From Tetrastigma voinierianum (Eukaryota > Streptophyta > Magnoliopsida > Vitales > Vitaceae), in the NCBI GenBank assembly GCA_016808115.1, contig JAEQBH010002939.1:1-64000 (forward strand): 64,000 bases of DNA, in the 5' to 3' direction. The notes under the pieces were generated by a model that saw only the letters and a program-made list of their open reading frames with translations, was not told the DNA's origin and ran no database searches. Made by a program: the position numbers and the translations under genes. Shown piece after piece: positions 23,640-34,489 of the stretch. Each line of letters starts with the position of its first letter. The stretch's first letter is position 1.

Positions 23640-23960
23640 TGTGAAAATATATCTTAATTGTCCTCTATATCAACCCCAATCAAATTTTCTCATGGACAAA
23701 ATGATAATCTATTTCAATATTTTTGGCCCGTTCATGAAATATCGAGTTAGATGTTATATACATGACAACTTGGTTATCACACCAAACCTTTGCTGGTACT
23801 AAAGTTACGATGCTCACTTCCATCAATAACTGACGTCTCCACATGATCTCGTATATAGATAATACCATGGCTCTATACTTTAACTTTGCACTAGATCACG
23901 AGACAACATTTTGCTTCTTATTTTTCAAGTCCCAATGAAAACATGTTTGTGAGGAAAATA
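23640..23960 (-). pseudogene. Ty1/Copia RNase H fragment
   Basis: The minus strand reads SSAKLKYRAMVLSIYE (near 23,895-23,850), MWRRQLLMEV, VWCDNQVVMYITSN, and FHERAKNIEIDYHFV (near 23,735-23,690). This is the C-terminal RNase H block of plant Copia polyproteins (family pattern SSAEAEYRA, WCDN, HER.KHIEVD.HF). Only this segment is left and no LTR is nearby, so it is a truncated remnant. It is unrelated in position and strand to the Copia element at 26.6-32.3 kb. Confidence 0.85.
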
Positions 23961-24389
23961 ATAGAATACCATGATCTAATACAAACTAGAAAATGAATAG
24001 ATATCAAAAAAAAAAAAACTCTCATCCTCTAATTCCAATCACCAAGCCAGGCAAAAACATACTTTTATTTAGATAAATTCGATATTCCTTTTTAAAAGAA
24101 CAAAAAAAAACAACTTTTTCGTGGGTTGATTGGGTTTCCAAACCTTGGGTATTGTCATCCTGAACAATGCCACGGTGGTCGAAGAAAAGAGATGCGACGG
24201 TGAAATCGTTGATTGGTATAACAACTCTTCCATCTCTTATACTTTCGGTGAAAGCTATAAGGAAAACAGGAAATGGCAAATGGTGTGTGGGAGTTCAGAG
24301 AGAGGGCTGGGAGAAGTTTGGAGGAAAGGGGGAGTGAAGAGAGAGGGCAGGGAGAAGTTTGGGGGAAAGGGATTTAATTAAGGAATATT
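23961..24389. other. No gene recognised; short purine-rich duplication
   Basis: At about 24,292-24,370 a gagagagggc...gggagaagtttgg block occurs twice in direct repeat with a spacing of about 47 bases. The plus-strand frame across 24,130-24,378 has no recognised homology. Confidence 0.4.
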
Positions 24390-25570
24390 TTAATAACCTT
24401 ATATAAAATTATTTTAATTAATTATAACCACAAATAAAACTATTTTAATTTATTGTATTTTTTTCTTATAGTATTTTTAATAACAATGTCCCTAATCTTA
24501 TATAAAACTATTGTAATTACTTTATTTTGACAGAGAAAATATTTTAATTACGTGTAACCATATATAAAACTAATTTAATTATTTTATTTTTCATAAAATT
24601 ATTTTTGTATTAAAAAATAAAATTTTATTTTTATTTAAATTAATTTAACAATAAATTTCAAGATACAAGGTAAATATCCAAAAAAATTCTAGATCAGTAT
24701 GGAAATTAACATAAATATTAATTTTCTAATATTTTCCTATTTTATATTTTTACAGTTTTTAATATAGCTATTATTGTGTGTATTATTGATCAACAATATG
24801 TTCTAATACTTTAGTATTCTAATATTCTAATATTCTAATATTTTAATTATGTATAACCATATTTAAAACTAATTTAAAAAAATTATTTTCCTAATAAAAA
24901 ATAAAATTATTTTTATTTATATTAATTTTACGATATATTTCAAGATAAAGACCAAAAAAATTTTTAGGCCAATATACATCAATATAGGACAACATAAATA
25001 TTATTTTTCAATATTGAGATACTAAAATAATTTATATTTCTGGAGTTATATTATTATTATTATTATTATCGATTATTGATAAACAATATATTAATATTTT
25101 AATTACTTTTTTACATGAAAGAAAATATTTTTTATTACACACAAACATATATAAAACTAATTTAAATTGTTGTATTTTTAATAACAAGATTAAAGGATCT
25201 ATTTCTAATAAAAAAATTATTTTCTTTAAATTAATTCCAGATATATTTCAAGATAAAGACTGAAATGTTTTTTAGATCTAATATGGAAGTTAAACATAAA
25301 ATGTTATTTTCCAATATGGGAAGTTAACATAAAAATATTGTTTTTTAATATTGGATACTAAAATAATTTCTATTTTATAGTTATTATTATTATTTTATCA
25401 ATTATTGATAAACAATATATTCTAACATTTTAATTACTTTTGACATCGAAAATATTTTAATTTGTACAACCATATAGAAACTAATTTAGTATTGTATTTT
25501 TTAATAACAAGGTCATGAATCTTTCTAATAAAAATTATTTTTATTTAAATTAATTTCAAGATAAGATTAA
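24390..25570. repeat. AT-rich tandem array, unit about 300 bp, 3-4 copies
   Basis: The phase marker 'aaaatattttaatta' recurs near 24,535, 24,835, 25,121 and 25,449 (spacings about 300, 286 and 328). Each copy then shows 'accatatataaaactaattt', 'aataaaaaattatttt', 'aatttcaagataaagac', 'atggaagttaacataaa', 'ttggatactaaaataat', a (TTA)n run and 'ttgataaacaatatattcta'. Copies differ by indels. It is non-coding, a small satellite-like array. Confidence 0.75.
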
Positions 25571-26219
25571 ATTTCCTATCCTTAACCTAAGGTTGAGTGG
25601 CAAAGTTATGAAAACAAAGAAGGCAGAGCCTCATTTGAGTGATAAAGCTTGATTTTTTTTTTTTTTTTTTTAAAACATGGGTTGCATGTATCATGCCTGA
25701 GCAAACTTTTATTCTCTACCATAACATAGACGTGTTAAATTAGCATTTGTATAAATTGTAGTAGAACATCCTACCAGGTTTGAGAGGTTGTTTGGATAGA
25801 GGGAGAGAAATTTCCAAGGAGGGAAATAAAGAAAAAGCTATGATTTCTGCTTCTGTGTTTCTTCAACCCAATATTCTCATTCAAATTTGACTGCTATAAA
25901 TATTTTATTCATTCATTTTATATGTAAATATTTTATTCAGAATTAGGTTAATGTCATACTTGAGCTGTACTTTGACATATTAGTGTAGCTTTGTAAGCAT
26001 TAGTTTACTGAACATAGTTATAATCATTCATTTTGAATATACACTTAATCACATTGGCATTGATAATTTTATAATTATTTTAAATGTTGCTTGCATTTTT
26101 AATTTTCTTTTTCATGTAATAAGTGATATTCAATTGCCCCATAACATTATATTTATGCTAATATAATTCGTTTATATTTTATGTTCTTCTACTATATTAG
26201 GATTCCATCCCAAACCGAT
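25571..26219. other. No gene recognised
   Basis: AT-rich sequence with a poly-T run at about 25,651-25,670. No sustained frame. Confidence 0.5.
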
Positions 26220-26410
26220 ATAGGTCAACCTCATAGGAAAAAGGAGAAAACAAATGAAGCAAAGAAAGATTGGTACTCAAACCTATCTAATGAAAAAAAG
26301 GAAGAAATATGTAGGAAACAAAGAGAATCGTGAGGAAGATGAATCAAAATATAGAAAATACAAAGAGAAATAAAAACAATATTGTGCTAAGAGAGATGGC
26401 AAGATCCCCC
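26220..26410 (+). pseudogene. Possible fragment encoding a basic, charged peptide
   Basis: A frame reads KDWYSNLSNEKKEEICRKQRE followed by a stop, with an overlapping frame also rich in K and E. The pattern resembles basic N-terminal segments seen in several plant proteins and Helitron helicases, but AT-rich DNA gives K/N/E-rich frames easily. The function is unknown. Confidence 0.15.
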
Positions 26411-26615
26411 ACAGTTATTAGCCTAAAACTATATTAACCTCAACCTTTTAATTACATAAGATCATCATCCTTATGTTTTGATTACATTTTTATTTGTAGA
26501 ATGTTTAAGTCACAACAATAAAGGAACCAAAAAAGGAAAGAACATGTAGATGTGCTCAATTCTTTTGAAATTGGCAAGTTATCAATTAAGTTTTTATATG
26601 GATAAATTTCATATA

Positions 26616-26788
26616 TGTTAGATTATTATATTGTTATATTTATTTTGTAATTTCCTAGGATTATAATCTGTATTTTCCTTAGGATTGTAATTTGTATTTT
26701 CCTAGGGTTGTATAGCCCAGCCTAAATAAGGTCTCCTCTTGTACTTGTAATTTAAAGTTTTTAATATAAAGACTCAAGTCTTTCTTCA
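26616..26788 (+). mobile_element. 5' LTR of the Copia element
   Basis: 173 bp, tgttagat...ctttcttca. It contains three tandem variants of a ~25-bp unit around 'tcctaggattgtaattt' (26,652-26,712), then a TATA-like taaataa near 26,724. The TG...CA ends are intact. Confidence 0.85.
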
Positions 26789-26800
26789 TGGTATCAGAGC
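26789..26800 (+). other. Primer-binding site, initiator tRNA-Met
   Basis: tggtatcagagc, a perfect match to the 3' end complement of plant initiator tRNA-Met, directly adjoining the LTR. Confidence 0.95.
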
Positions 26801-27079
26801 ATGTTCTCTGATTTTTTTCCGCTGCTCTCACGGTCTAGGTATTAAAACCACCGTATAGCTTCTTTTTCCGACGAACACCACAGTTTGCCACCATACAACT
26901 TGTTTTTTCCCGGGGAAACCATAGTTGATCCTTGTTTCCTCCCGTGCCCATGCCCATTGCCCACTGACCCGCTCCTATTGACTTTGCCACGTCATCCCGT
27001 TGACTTTGCCACGTCAGTAGTTGACTGTTGACCGAAAATTTGACCAGGTGCATTTTGACTTATTTTAGGTGTCCCTGAA

Positions 27080-27960
27080 TTCTATTTTCTTCATCTGTTT
27101 CTGATTTTGATATGCGGGTGATGATTTCTCGTCCGATTGATGTTATTTTAATGGAGATAATTTTGCCCCGATGGTCTCCGAGCCATGCGTGGTTATCTCA
27201 AGGCGTAAGTTATTGGCTTTATATCTCTGGTGACGATCCTATTCCAAAACAAATTGAATGACCCGATTACGCCTATGCCATTCGGATTGAGGATTAGGAA
27301 AGTGCTAATCATCATATCATCAATTGGTTTCGTAATACATCTATTCCATCCATTGTTGATGAGTTTGGAAACATTGATATTGCCAAAGAAGTTTGGGACT
27401 TACTTGTTACTCGATATGCTGGACCGAGTGGTGCTCGCAACTTCAAGCTCACTGTCTATCACAGCCGACTGAAATCTATTTGGGATCAATTAATTGCATC
27501 TAAACCAGTTCTCTCCAATTCTGCTGACACCAAATTGGTTTATGTTCACCGTGAACAAGGGCGGCCCATTTCGGTTTTAATCGACCTTCATGATGAGTTT
27601 GAATTCGCGAAGTCAAATTCTCCATCAAGATCCACTGCCAACAGTCTCACAAGCTATTCATAAGTTAGTTGATAATGAGACCGTCTTGTTTGAACCCATT
27701 TCTCAGGACCATGGTTCTTGCTACTCCGGTTGTTGTTCATGACTGGCCTCACATTTTCCCTGCAATAGGTTCACCTACCTCTGTTTCCAAAGGAAAAGGG
27801 AATAATATCAGACGACATAACAATAAGAAGTCTCTTCTTATCTGCAGTTTCTGTAAGAACTAGGTCATTATGTTGAAACTTGTTACACTCGTCAACGTAT
27901 TCTTCAAAACACTACTGCTTTGACCAAGTCTGAATTATTAGCTATGGACTCCCATTCCAA
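27080..27960 (+). pseudogene. gag: gag of the Copia element (degenerate)
   Basis: Broken frames contain WSPSHAWLSQGV-type sequence near 27,175, AKEVWDLLVTRYAG (near 27,383-27,424) and LTVYHSRLKSIWDQL (near 27,449-27,493). This is the UBN2/retrotran_gag pattern of Copia capsid proteins. The LLAMDSHSKYG-like stretch near 27,935-27,965 belongs to the gag-protease spacer. A CCHC knuckle is only hinted at (FCK near 27,850). Frames shift several times. Confidence 0.75.
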
Positions 27961-28450
27961 GTATGGTCCTGCCTCATCTCTCTTTATGGCATATCTACAA
28001 GATATGGTTAATCAGGTTCATCTTCCATCTTCGGTACATCCAACCTTTACTCTTTCCTAAGATATCGGTACTTTTCCCTCTGTGGCTTCTTGATTCTTCT
28101 ATTTGCAATCATATGACTTCTGTATCATTGTACTTTCACACACTTCTACTTCTCCCTACCATATACACTGCAAATGGTTCTCTATGCATGTCTCTCATCT
28201 TAGTAATGTCTCTACACCAGCCTTGTCTGTTTCCAATGTTTACCAGATTCCCAAACTCACTCATAATCTTCTTTCTGTTGGGCAACTCACTGAACTTGGT
28301 TTTTCTCTAACCTTTTCCTCTACTAGTGTGGTTGTGCAGGATTCTCAGACGGGACAGATAGTTAGGACTGCCCATAAGGTCGGAAGGTTGTTTGAGCTCA
28401 TCTTTCTTCATTTACCATCCTCTCATCTCTGCATACGTAGATCTTAGGAC
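27961..28450 (+). pseudogene. Aspartic protease region of the Copia element (degenerate)
   Basis: LLDSSICNHMTSVS near 28,080-28,125 corresponds to the Copia protease block (usual D-S-G-A-(S/T)-x-H-M-T). Here the catalytic D-S-G reads D-S-S, so the Gly is lost. HISNVS..ALSVSNVYQIPKLTHNLLSVGQL (written in two parts near 28,195-28,285) matches the typical V..VP.L..NLLSV.QL block that ends the domain. Confidence 0.8.
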
Positions 28451-29260
28451 GGATCCTTCTCTTTCTTTATGGCATTCCTCGCCTTGGTCATGCATCTCTA
28501 TCTCTAGGGTTAAACAACTAGTTTAAGGGGTTTGTTAGGTTCGGTTTCAAAATAAGTTTGATTGTATGCCTTGTCAGATTTGTAAACAAAGCGCTACCAT
28601 TAACACTTGATGTTTTCTCTCATGCTCTTTCTTGTTTTGATCTTATTCATTCGATGTATGGGACTCTCCTATTTCTCAGAATTGGGTCACGTTACTTTGT
28701 TATATTTGTGGATGATTTCCCGATATACTTGGTTATCTCTTCAAAATCGTTTTAATTTTATGCTCGACTTTACCAAAATGATTGGAAACAGTTTCCTAAA
28801 CCTATCAAAGTTTTTAGATCGATAATGCCAAGAATATAAAAGCCCATGAATTTTCCTCTATTCCATCAATTTAGTAATGTTCATATTCATCTTATGCGAG
28901 GCACTTCTCGGCAAAATAGAGGCTAGCGCAAACCGTCATATTCTTGATGTTGTTCATGCTAATACGATTGCTGCTTCTACTCCTTCTCGAGTTTTAGGAA
29001 ATTTGCTCTTATTGCCATTTACACCATCAATCGGTGTCCTTCTCCCATTGTTCATAATCAAACTCCTTATGATATGTTGTTTGGTTCTTCTCCCTCCTAT
29101 GACTTACTTAGAGTCTTTGGTCTCGTTCTCATTTGTGTTGTTTTCTTGGGTATGGAATTGGTCAAAAAGGTTATAGGTGTTATGATCCCATTAGCAAGCG
29201 TCTTCGTGTTTCTCGGCATGTGGTCTTTTGGGAACACAAAATGTTTTACCAACTACCTCA
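28451..29260 (+). pseudogene. Integrase of the Copia element (degenerate)
   Basis: FDLIHSMYG near 28,636 and GSRYFVIFVDDF (28,683-28,718) mark the first DDE block. 'FRSDNA' is split by a frame change near 28,812-28,830. NRHILDVVHANTIAAS (near 28,930) and NQTPYDMLFGSSPSYDLLRV (29,058-29,117) follow. CCFLGYGIGQKGYRCYDP (29,136-29,189) and RVSRHVVFWE (29,205) end the domain. All are hallmarks of Copia integrases. Frames switch at least four times. Confidence 0.85.
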
Positions 29261-29659
29261 TGTTCCTGTTTCCCTTATTCCCTTTATCGATCCTCTCCCT
29301 GACCTTTTTCCTAAGGAGCCTCTCACTGCAATACAAGTCTCTCCCCGCTTACATTGCGTGTTCCTTCTTATGCATGCGATGAGCTTCCATGCCAGATCAT
29401 TGACGTGCCCATTGATATTACTTATTATTTGTGGATCCTCTTGGTCGCCCGACTCTCATGCACTTCGTTGTTCCCAGTAGGTAGCTTCTCTTCCTTCGCC
29501 TTCGTGACTTTCATTGCTTTTATGCTCTTGCCTCTCTCTAGGAACTTCTCAGACTTTTCATGAGGCTTCCTCCTACAACCCTTTTGGCTGAAGCTGAAAG
29601 AAGTTGGATCTGCTGCATAAAAAGCGGAACATGGGATGGTTGATCTCCCTCTGGAAAAT

Positions 29660-30160
29660 CTGCTATCGGTTGTAAATGGGTTTATAAAGTCGAACTCGAT
29701 CGAGATAGCCTTTGTTGATAGCTCTGAGGCTCGCCTTAGGGAGTTTTACTTAGGAGTATGGGATTGATTATGAGGAGACTTTTGCTCCTGTGGCTCGACT
29801 TTCTTCTACATGACTCTTATTGTCATTTCTACGGCTTGCAAATGGTCACTCTTTTGGATGGATGTCAAAAATGCTTTTCTGAATGGTGAACTCTCAGATG
29901 AAGTCTATATGAAGCTTCCTCCTGGTTACTCTCACCCTCCGGGGTTCCCTCATAGAGTATTTCGACTACGGAGGCACTTTGTAAGGCTTAAACAAGCACC
30001 TCGAGCATGGTTTTGCAAAGTTCGAGTTCTCTTATCTCTCGGCTTATGGTTTCAATGGAGTTCTTTTGATATAGCTCTTTTTCTGAGACGGTCTGGTCAT
30101 GGTATTACTATTCTCCTCTTGTATATCAATGATATGATTATTATAGGTGATGATATGCAG
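29660..30160 (+). pseudogene. Reverse transcriptase of the Copia element, 5' part
   Basis: CKWVYKV (29,671) opens the domain. ETFAPVA-type sequence is frame-shifted near 29,775-29,800. MDVKNAFLNGELSDEVYM (29,858-29,911) contains the first catalytic Asp. LKQAPRAWF is at 29,988-30,014. YINDMIIIGDD at 30,122-30,154 stands for the YVDDM active site, with the first Asp of the pair changed to Asn, which would inactivate the enzyme. The domain stops at 30,160, where the foreign LTR starts, and resumes at 31,717. Confidence 0.85.
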
Positions 30161-31716
30161 GTGATTAGTACCCAAAAAGTGCTATTTTGAGCCCTATATC
30201 AAATAGGTTTTGAGTGCTTTTTGCGTACTAATCATGTCAATAATGGCAATTGAAGTGTTCAAGTCTTCTTAATATCACTTATCATAGTTTAGAGGGTATT
30301 TTTTGGTTATTTTCAGGTTTTGCATACCTTGAGAGTTCAATATCGGAAGTATGTATGTGAACCATGAAGATTGAACCCATTTATCGACCTTGAACATTTG
30401 AAAATTCAATGAAGGAATGAAGGCAAGTGAGAAGATATGATGCGATGAGGATGCGACGGTGAAGAATATGCAAACCGAAATTTGGCTATGATTCTGAAAA
30501 TTTCATTTGGGATTAAAGAATTTCATAATCATAGCGAAATTTGCAATCTAGCGAATTAATTGTAACTTCAAAATTTCGTAATCAACGTACTAGCGAAAAT
30601 ATCTGGTTTAAGCTATCTGCGTACGAATTTAAGCTACCTAGCAGAAATTTTAAGCGCTAGCAAAATTTTCGCTACCTAAGCGAAATTGCCTGCGAGCCTC
30701 CTGCCTTATCATCTTTGTGTAATTACCGATGACTTCATTTTGAGAGATTGTATTACCTTTTAAGCTACCTGACGAAATTGTTACTCCTGTGAACCTCTGC
30801 CTTATCATCTTTGTGATGTGTAACCCGACTTCATTTTGGTGTATTACCTCCTTGTCCCTTGTATTAGCGAATGTTAGGCTTTCTTGTATTTTCATACACA
30901 TTGGGTGGCCTATATAAGCCCTCCATTTGTAACCACTAAGCAATCTTTTGGCGCATTTTCGACTTTATGTAAATATCTCCATGACTTCATTTTAGGGGTT
31001 GTTTTTCTCTCTTCTCTCTCATCTTTCTCTCCGTTTTCTAGGCTGCAAACAGCCCTCTTGAGGATGACAACTCAAGAGATGTAGCTAAGCCTCATAACTG
31101 AAGGAAGGTAGCTAGCAGTTTGTGGGGTAGTTGCGGGTTGTCCTCGTGTTAAATGCTCACAGTCTTGTGTTATGGTTCCAATCTTCTCAAACTAGGGTTG
31201 AATATCATTTAATGTCATTGCTTTGGCCAATACTTACCATGCTTTAGGATACAGTGCATACTTATTGCTAGATGTACTGTTGTTCTTTAGATGGCCTTCT
31301 GAGCCAACTGAAATGGGGATGTTAGGGTTTCAAGCGAAAGAACTCTGGATGCATATTACTGTGTTGACTCAAATAAAGGGTGATTATAGGGTTAGGTTTC
31401 CTAGTTAAACAAAGATCAGGTTGTAAGCTGGACGCTATAGGTTGCTTGTCATAATGCGGATAAAACCCGAGGACACTTGTTACCTAGTGTTGTTGTCAAA
31501 GCTAGTGACCTAAACCTTAAAGTTACCTTTTCTCACTTCACTTTCCGGTTTTTACAATTAATCTTCAGTCAAACAACTCACACTGTTTTAAACAAAATCC
31601 AAAAATCCAAATTAAAAGCCTCACCATTTTCAACACGTGCAAGTCATTCATAGGATGAAAACTCATCAGTGTTCGACCACAGACATTATCTTTGGGTAAG
31701 CTTGACTACGGTGGGA
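30161..31716 (+). mobile_element. Athila-type LTR inserted in the Copia RT
   Basis: It starts (g)tgattagtacccaaaaagtgc and aligns, in opposite orientation, with the LTRs of the Athila-type element at 45.5-47.2 and 53.6-55.3 kb. Shared blocks are 'taatcatgtca', 'caattgaagtgttcaagtct', the agcgaaat-rich part, 'tatataagcc', 'gaggatgacaactcaagaga', 'ataaaacccgaggacact' and 'aggatgaaaactcatc'. Compared with those copies it lacks about the last 60 bases. It is flanked by a 29-bp direct repeat of Copia RT sequence (30,132-30,160 and 31,717-31,745) rather than the usual 5 bp. A solo LTR, probably rearranged. Confidence 0.75.
30911..30917 (+). promoter_or_regulatory. TATA box of the inserted Athila-type LTR
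   Basis: tatataa in the context gcctatataagccc. The same position in the other two LTR copies reads tatataag (46,490-46,497, minus) and catataag (54,606-54,613, minus), so the element is conserved across copies. Confidence 0.65.
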
Positions 31717-32336
31717 ATATGATTATTATAGGTGATGATATGCAGGGTATTCAGGATCTAAAGCACTTTCCTTATCGTCAATTTGAAATGAAAGATTTCG
31801 GCCCTCTTAATTACTTTCTTAGTCTAGAAGTTTCTTCTTACACGCAAATGGTTGTTGTTATCTTACTCGGGGCAGTATATTTTTGATCACATTTCTCGAG
31901 CCGGTATCAACGATAGCAGATGGTCGACACCTATTAAAATTATAAGCGTGCGCCTCGATTCTCATGATGGGAATCACTATCGAGTCACTACTCTCTGAGA
32001 CAGGTTGTTGGGAGTCAATCTATCTCACTTGTTACTCGCCACGATATTTCCTGCTGCAATTCATGTAGTCGATGGGTTTATAGTACGCCCCTAGATCTCC
32101 TCATTAATACTCTTTGTTCTCATAATTCTTCGATATTTGAAAGGCACCATGTTTGATGGTCTTCATTTTCTTCCCATTCTTCATTAACTCTTCGAGGCAT
32201 ATTCGAATCTACGAGATTAGAGCGAGTGATCCCACTGATCATTGATCTACTACAGGATGTTGTTTTCTTCTGGGTGATTCTCTTATCTCTTGGAGAAGCA
32301 AGAAACAAACAATCGTTGCAGAAATTAGTTGCGAAT
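31717..32336 (+). pseudogene. RT 3' part and RNase H of the Copia element
   Basis: After a repeat of the YxDD region, RT continues as MQGIQDLKHFPYRQFEMKD (31,739) and LNYFLSLEVSS (31,808). 'RYRQLVGS' and 'TRHDIS' are frame-shifted at 31,995-32,050, and 'HNSSIFERHHV' lies near 32,130. RNase H is represented by TTGCCFLLGDSLISWRSKKQ (near 32,250-32,309) and TIVAEIS, where the alignment with Copia elements stops. Confidence 0.8.
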
Positions 32337-32593
32337 ATTTTTTTTTATTGAGATTAATCCAAAGAGATCTCTAGGTATGGATTCAAACTGTATCCTCGTA
32401 GCCTTATTCGGATTGTTTTTTTTTTTATGTGTAATTTGTACGCACTATCACTATGTTCACGGGGAATTCCGATCCCAACAATTGAGTATCGAGCAAGAAT
32501 TTGTGATGGATTGCGTGAGATAACCGGTTGTAATCCGAATATATAGGAATGCATATGCCATGGATAGAACGTAGGTTGTCTTAACCTACATTT
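32337..32593. other. No gene recognised
   Basis: Short spacer between the Copia breakpoint and the next LTR. It ends in an inverted repeat gtaggtt...aacctac (32,571-32,589) that abuts the LTR start. Confidence 0.5.
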
Positions 32594-33599
32594 TGTGAGA
32601 CCGGATAAGAAGTAAAATGATGAACACGGGTTGCAAACACAGGAATTTCTCTAGATCTCGAATGATACAGGACATGTGTAGTTGAGGTTCGATCTGAAAT
32701 CTAAGTACATAATGAATTTCGTGATTCAGAAGGTCGGGTACGTATTTCGAGACAAACGGACAGTGAGAGGGTGACACGTGGCATGAAGATGCATGCCATG
32801 TGGAACACGAGGAAGGACACTTGGCACTGGGTGGAAGCCAAGTGTGTCACATCATCTTGCATGAGAGGATAGTGGTGGGAAAGTGGGCATGAATAACATG
32901 TGGGATACTATGTGTCATGAGGGAGGAGAGAAGGAAGAGGTGTTCTACACACAGATAGAAGTATTACTCCACACAAAAACCAATTTTGTTCGGGGGAAGA
33001 GAGGAGAAGAAAAGGAAAAGAAAAGAAAGAAAGAGAAGAAAGACAAGCGGAAGAGGAAGGAACGGCCCGGTTCTCACGATTAACAAGCAGAGGAGTTGCA
33101 ACGGTGAGACGGATGCGCGCGAATTGAGGGTTCTCTCTACTGGTTGATCTTGGTTTAAGAGCCATGAGAATGGCCATGACGGTTGTGCTTAGAGTAGTGG
33201 GCTGGTTTAAAGAATAATTTCGATAGAAATTGTTGTTGAGTTCGGACGGTTTAAGGTGCGTGTAGTTTTGAATTGTAGTTACGGAACTAATTGTTGTCTT
33301 ATGGTTGGGATCGAGGCGAGGATGATCTTGGTTGTGTCTTTGTGCATCTTTGTTTTCTAAGTTTGGAGATTGAAATCCAATTTTTGTGTGTTATTGCTTC
33401 TTTGAATAACATGCAGATTGTGTGAGAAAATAATGTTAATATATGCATGCTTGTTATATATTAACATGATGCTTGGTGTGAAGCATGTAGTATGAGTGTT
33501 GCATGTAGTTTCACATTATACATGTAACCTTGAGATATTATCACGATGACATTATCACATTGCATGTGCAGAGGTCATCTCGCGTGAATCGGGTGTGAG

Positions 33600-33830
33600 T
33601 GCATGAATAAAATGGGTATTCGAGGGTTGTCCGATGCGATGATTCGGTTGTCGATAAATTATATCGGAGGTTTGTCCAATGAACTCTATCGGAGGGTTGT
33701 CCAATAAGGGGTTCTCGGAGATGGTCCAATGGTTCGATACTCGGAGGTTGTCCAGTGGTTTACTATTCGGAGGGTTGTCCAAGTGTGCAAAATATTCAGA
33801 GGTTGTTCAATGGGTTTCAAAAACAAAAAG
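33600..33830 (+). repeat. Minisatellite of tcggagggttgtcc units in the LTR
   Basis: About seven copies of a 26-32-bp unit with the core tcggagg(g)ttgtccaatg. One to three copies of the same core occur in the other Gypsy LTRs (215-330, 13,025, 22,375 plus; 36,265 minus), so this is a local expansion of an LTR motif. Confidence 0.75.
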
Positions 33831-34489
33831 CTTTTGTTTTGAAACTAGTTTTCATACATGGCAAATTGCATGTATGAGAGAGTCAGTGAGGACTGGGCAT
33901 GACATAGACATTCATATAGAGATATGCATATTTTATATGAATGAGTGTGAATGATTTTGTGGATTATGCCATTGCATGCACCCAGGTGGGAAGTAGCCGC
34001 TTAGCAGGAGACTTTCTCTACTGGGCATAGCTCGCCCCGTTGTGGGAAAAATATTTTCAGGTACCGAAGGTACACCAAGAGAAGGCACTTCATGAGGTCT
34101 TAGTCGAGAGGAAGATCTAAGATGGCCTATCGTGTTCTTTTGTAAAATTTATGGGTAGAAAACCCGGGTTTTTGTTCACTTGAGCTGTTTTGTACTTGTG
34201 ATATAAATAAATTATAATTAAACTCAAATTATGTTTAATACAATTTGGTAGAGCTGTGTCTTGCCTTGAGAGGATGTTTGGTTCAACGTGCGAGACCATA
34301 GGAAGTCACTCTATTTTGATCATGTGATGTAGGAACTTTAAGGCGATTTTTTTGTTGGGAAGTAAAGGGGAATTTGGCCTGTTCCTTGGCATATTGTAGC
34401 CCCATCGGTAAACGATGTAGGCTTTCAAATCACCCAAATTGGACCTCTCATTTCTAAGTTATGGCCTTTTTACTCATAAGGAGTGAGAG

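Larger units (their letters stand above)
26616..32336 (+). mobile_element. Ty1/Copia element, 3'-truncated and split by a later LTR insertion
   Basis: The 5' LTR (26,616-26,788) is followed directly by a perfect tRNA-iMet primer site, then gag, protease, integrase, RT and RNase H in the Copia order (integrase before RT). The sequence breaks off in RNase H near 32,336. No copy of the 173-bp LTR was found downstream. A 1.56-kb foreign LTR lies in the RT (30,161-31,716). Many stops and frameshifts, so it is not autonomous. The short LTR and the style of the integrase/RT suggest one of the small-LTR Copia lineages, but I do not assign one. Confidence 0.85.

Noticed and set aside
23560..23640. A-box-like 'cctcaagtggttagga' near the Copia fragment
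   Set aside because: The following sequence lacks a ggttcgaatcc-type B box and no cloverleaf can be drawn.
25571..25680. A-box-like 'gagtggcaaagtt' as a second SINE
   Set aside because: No B box was found at the expected distance, and a nearby T-run makes chance matches likely.
26220..26410. Helitron helicase N-terminus
   Set aside because: Only a short K/E-rich stretch supports it. No Rep or helicase motifs and no Helitron ends (TC...CTRR with hairpin) were found nearby, so it is kept only as a very low-confidence fragment.
27230..29563. Multiple plus-strand frames of 65-115 codons as separate genes
   Set aside because: They are frameshifted pieces of one Copia polyprotein, in the order gag, protease, integrase, with overlapping frame shadows.
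32337..32593. 3' LTR for the Copia element
   Set aside because: Neither the tgttagat start nor the repeated cctaggattgtaattt units of the 173-bp 5' LTR occur here or up to the next LTR. The element is truncated.
33600..33830. Regularly spaced repeats that could suggest a CRISPR-like array
   Set aside because: The units are degenerate, are shared with other LTRs, have no unique spacers, and lie in a plant retrotransposon LTR.
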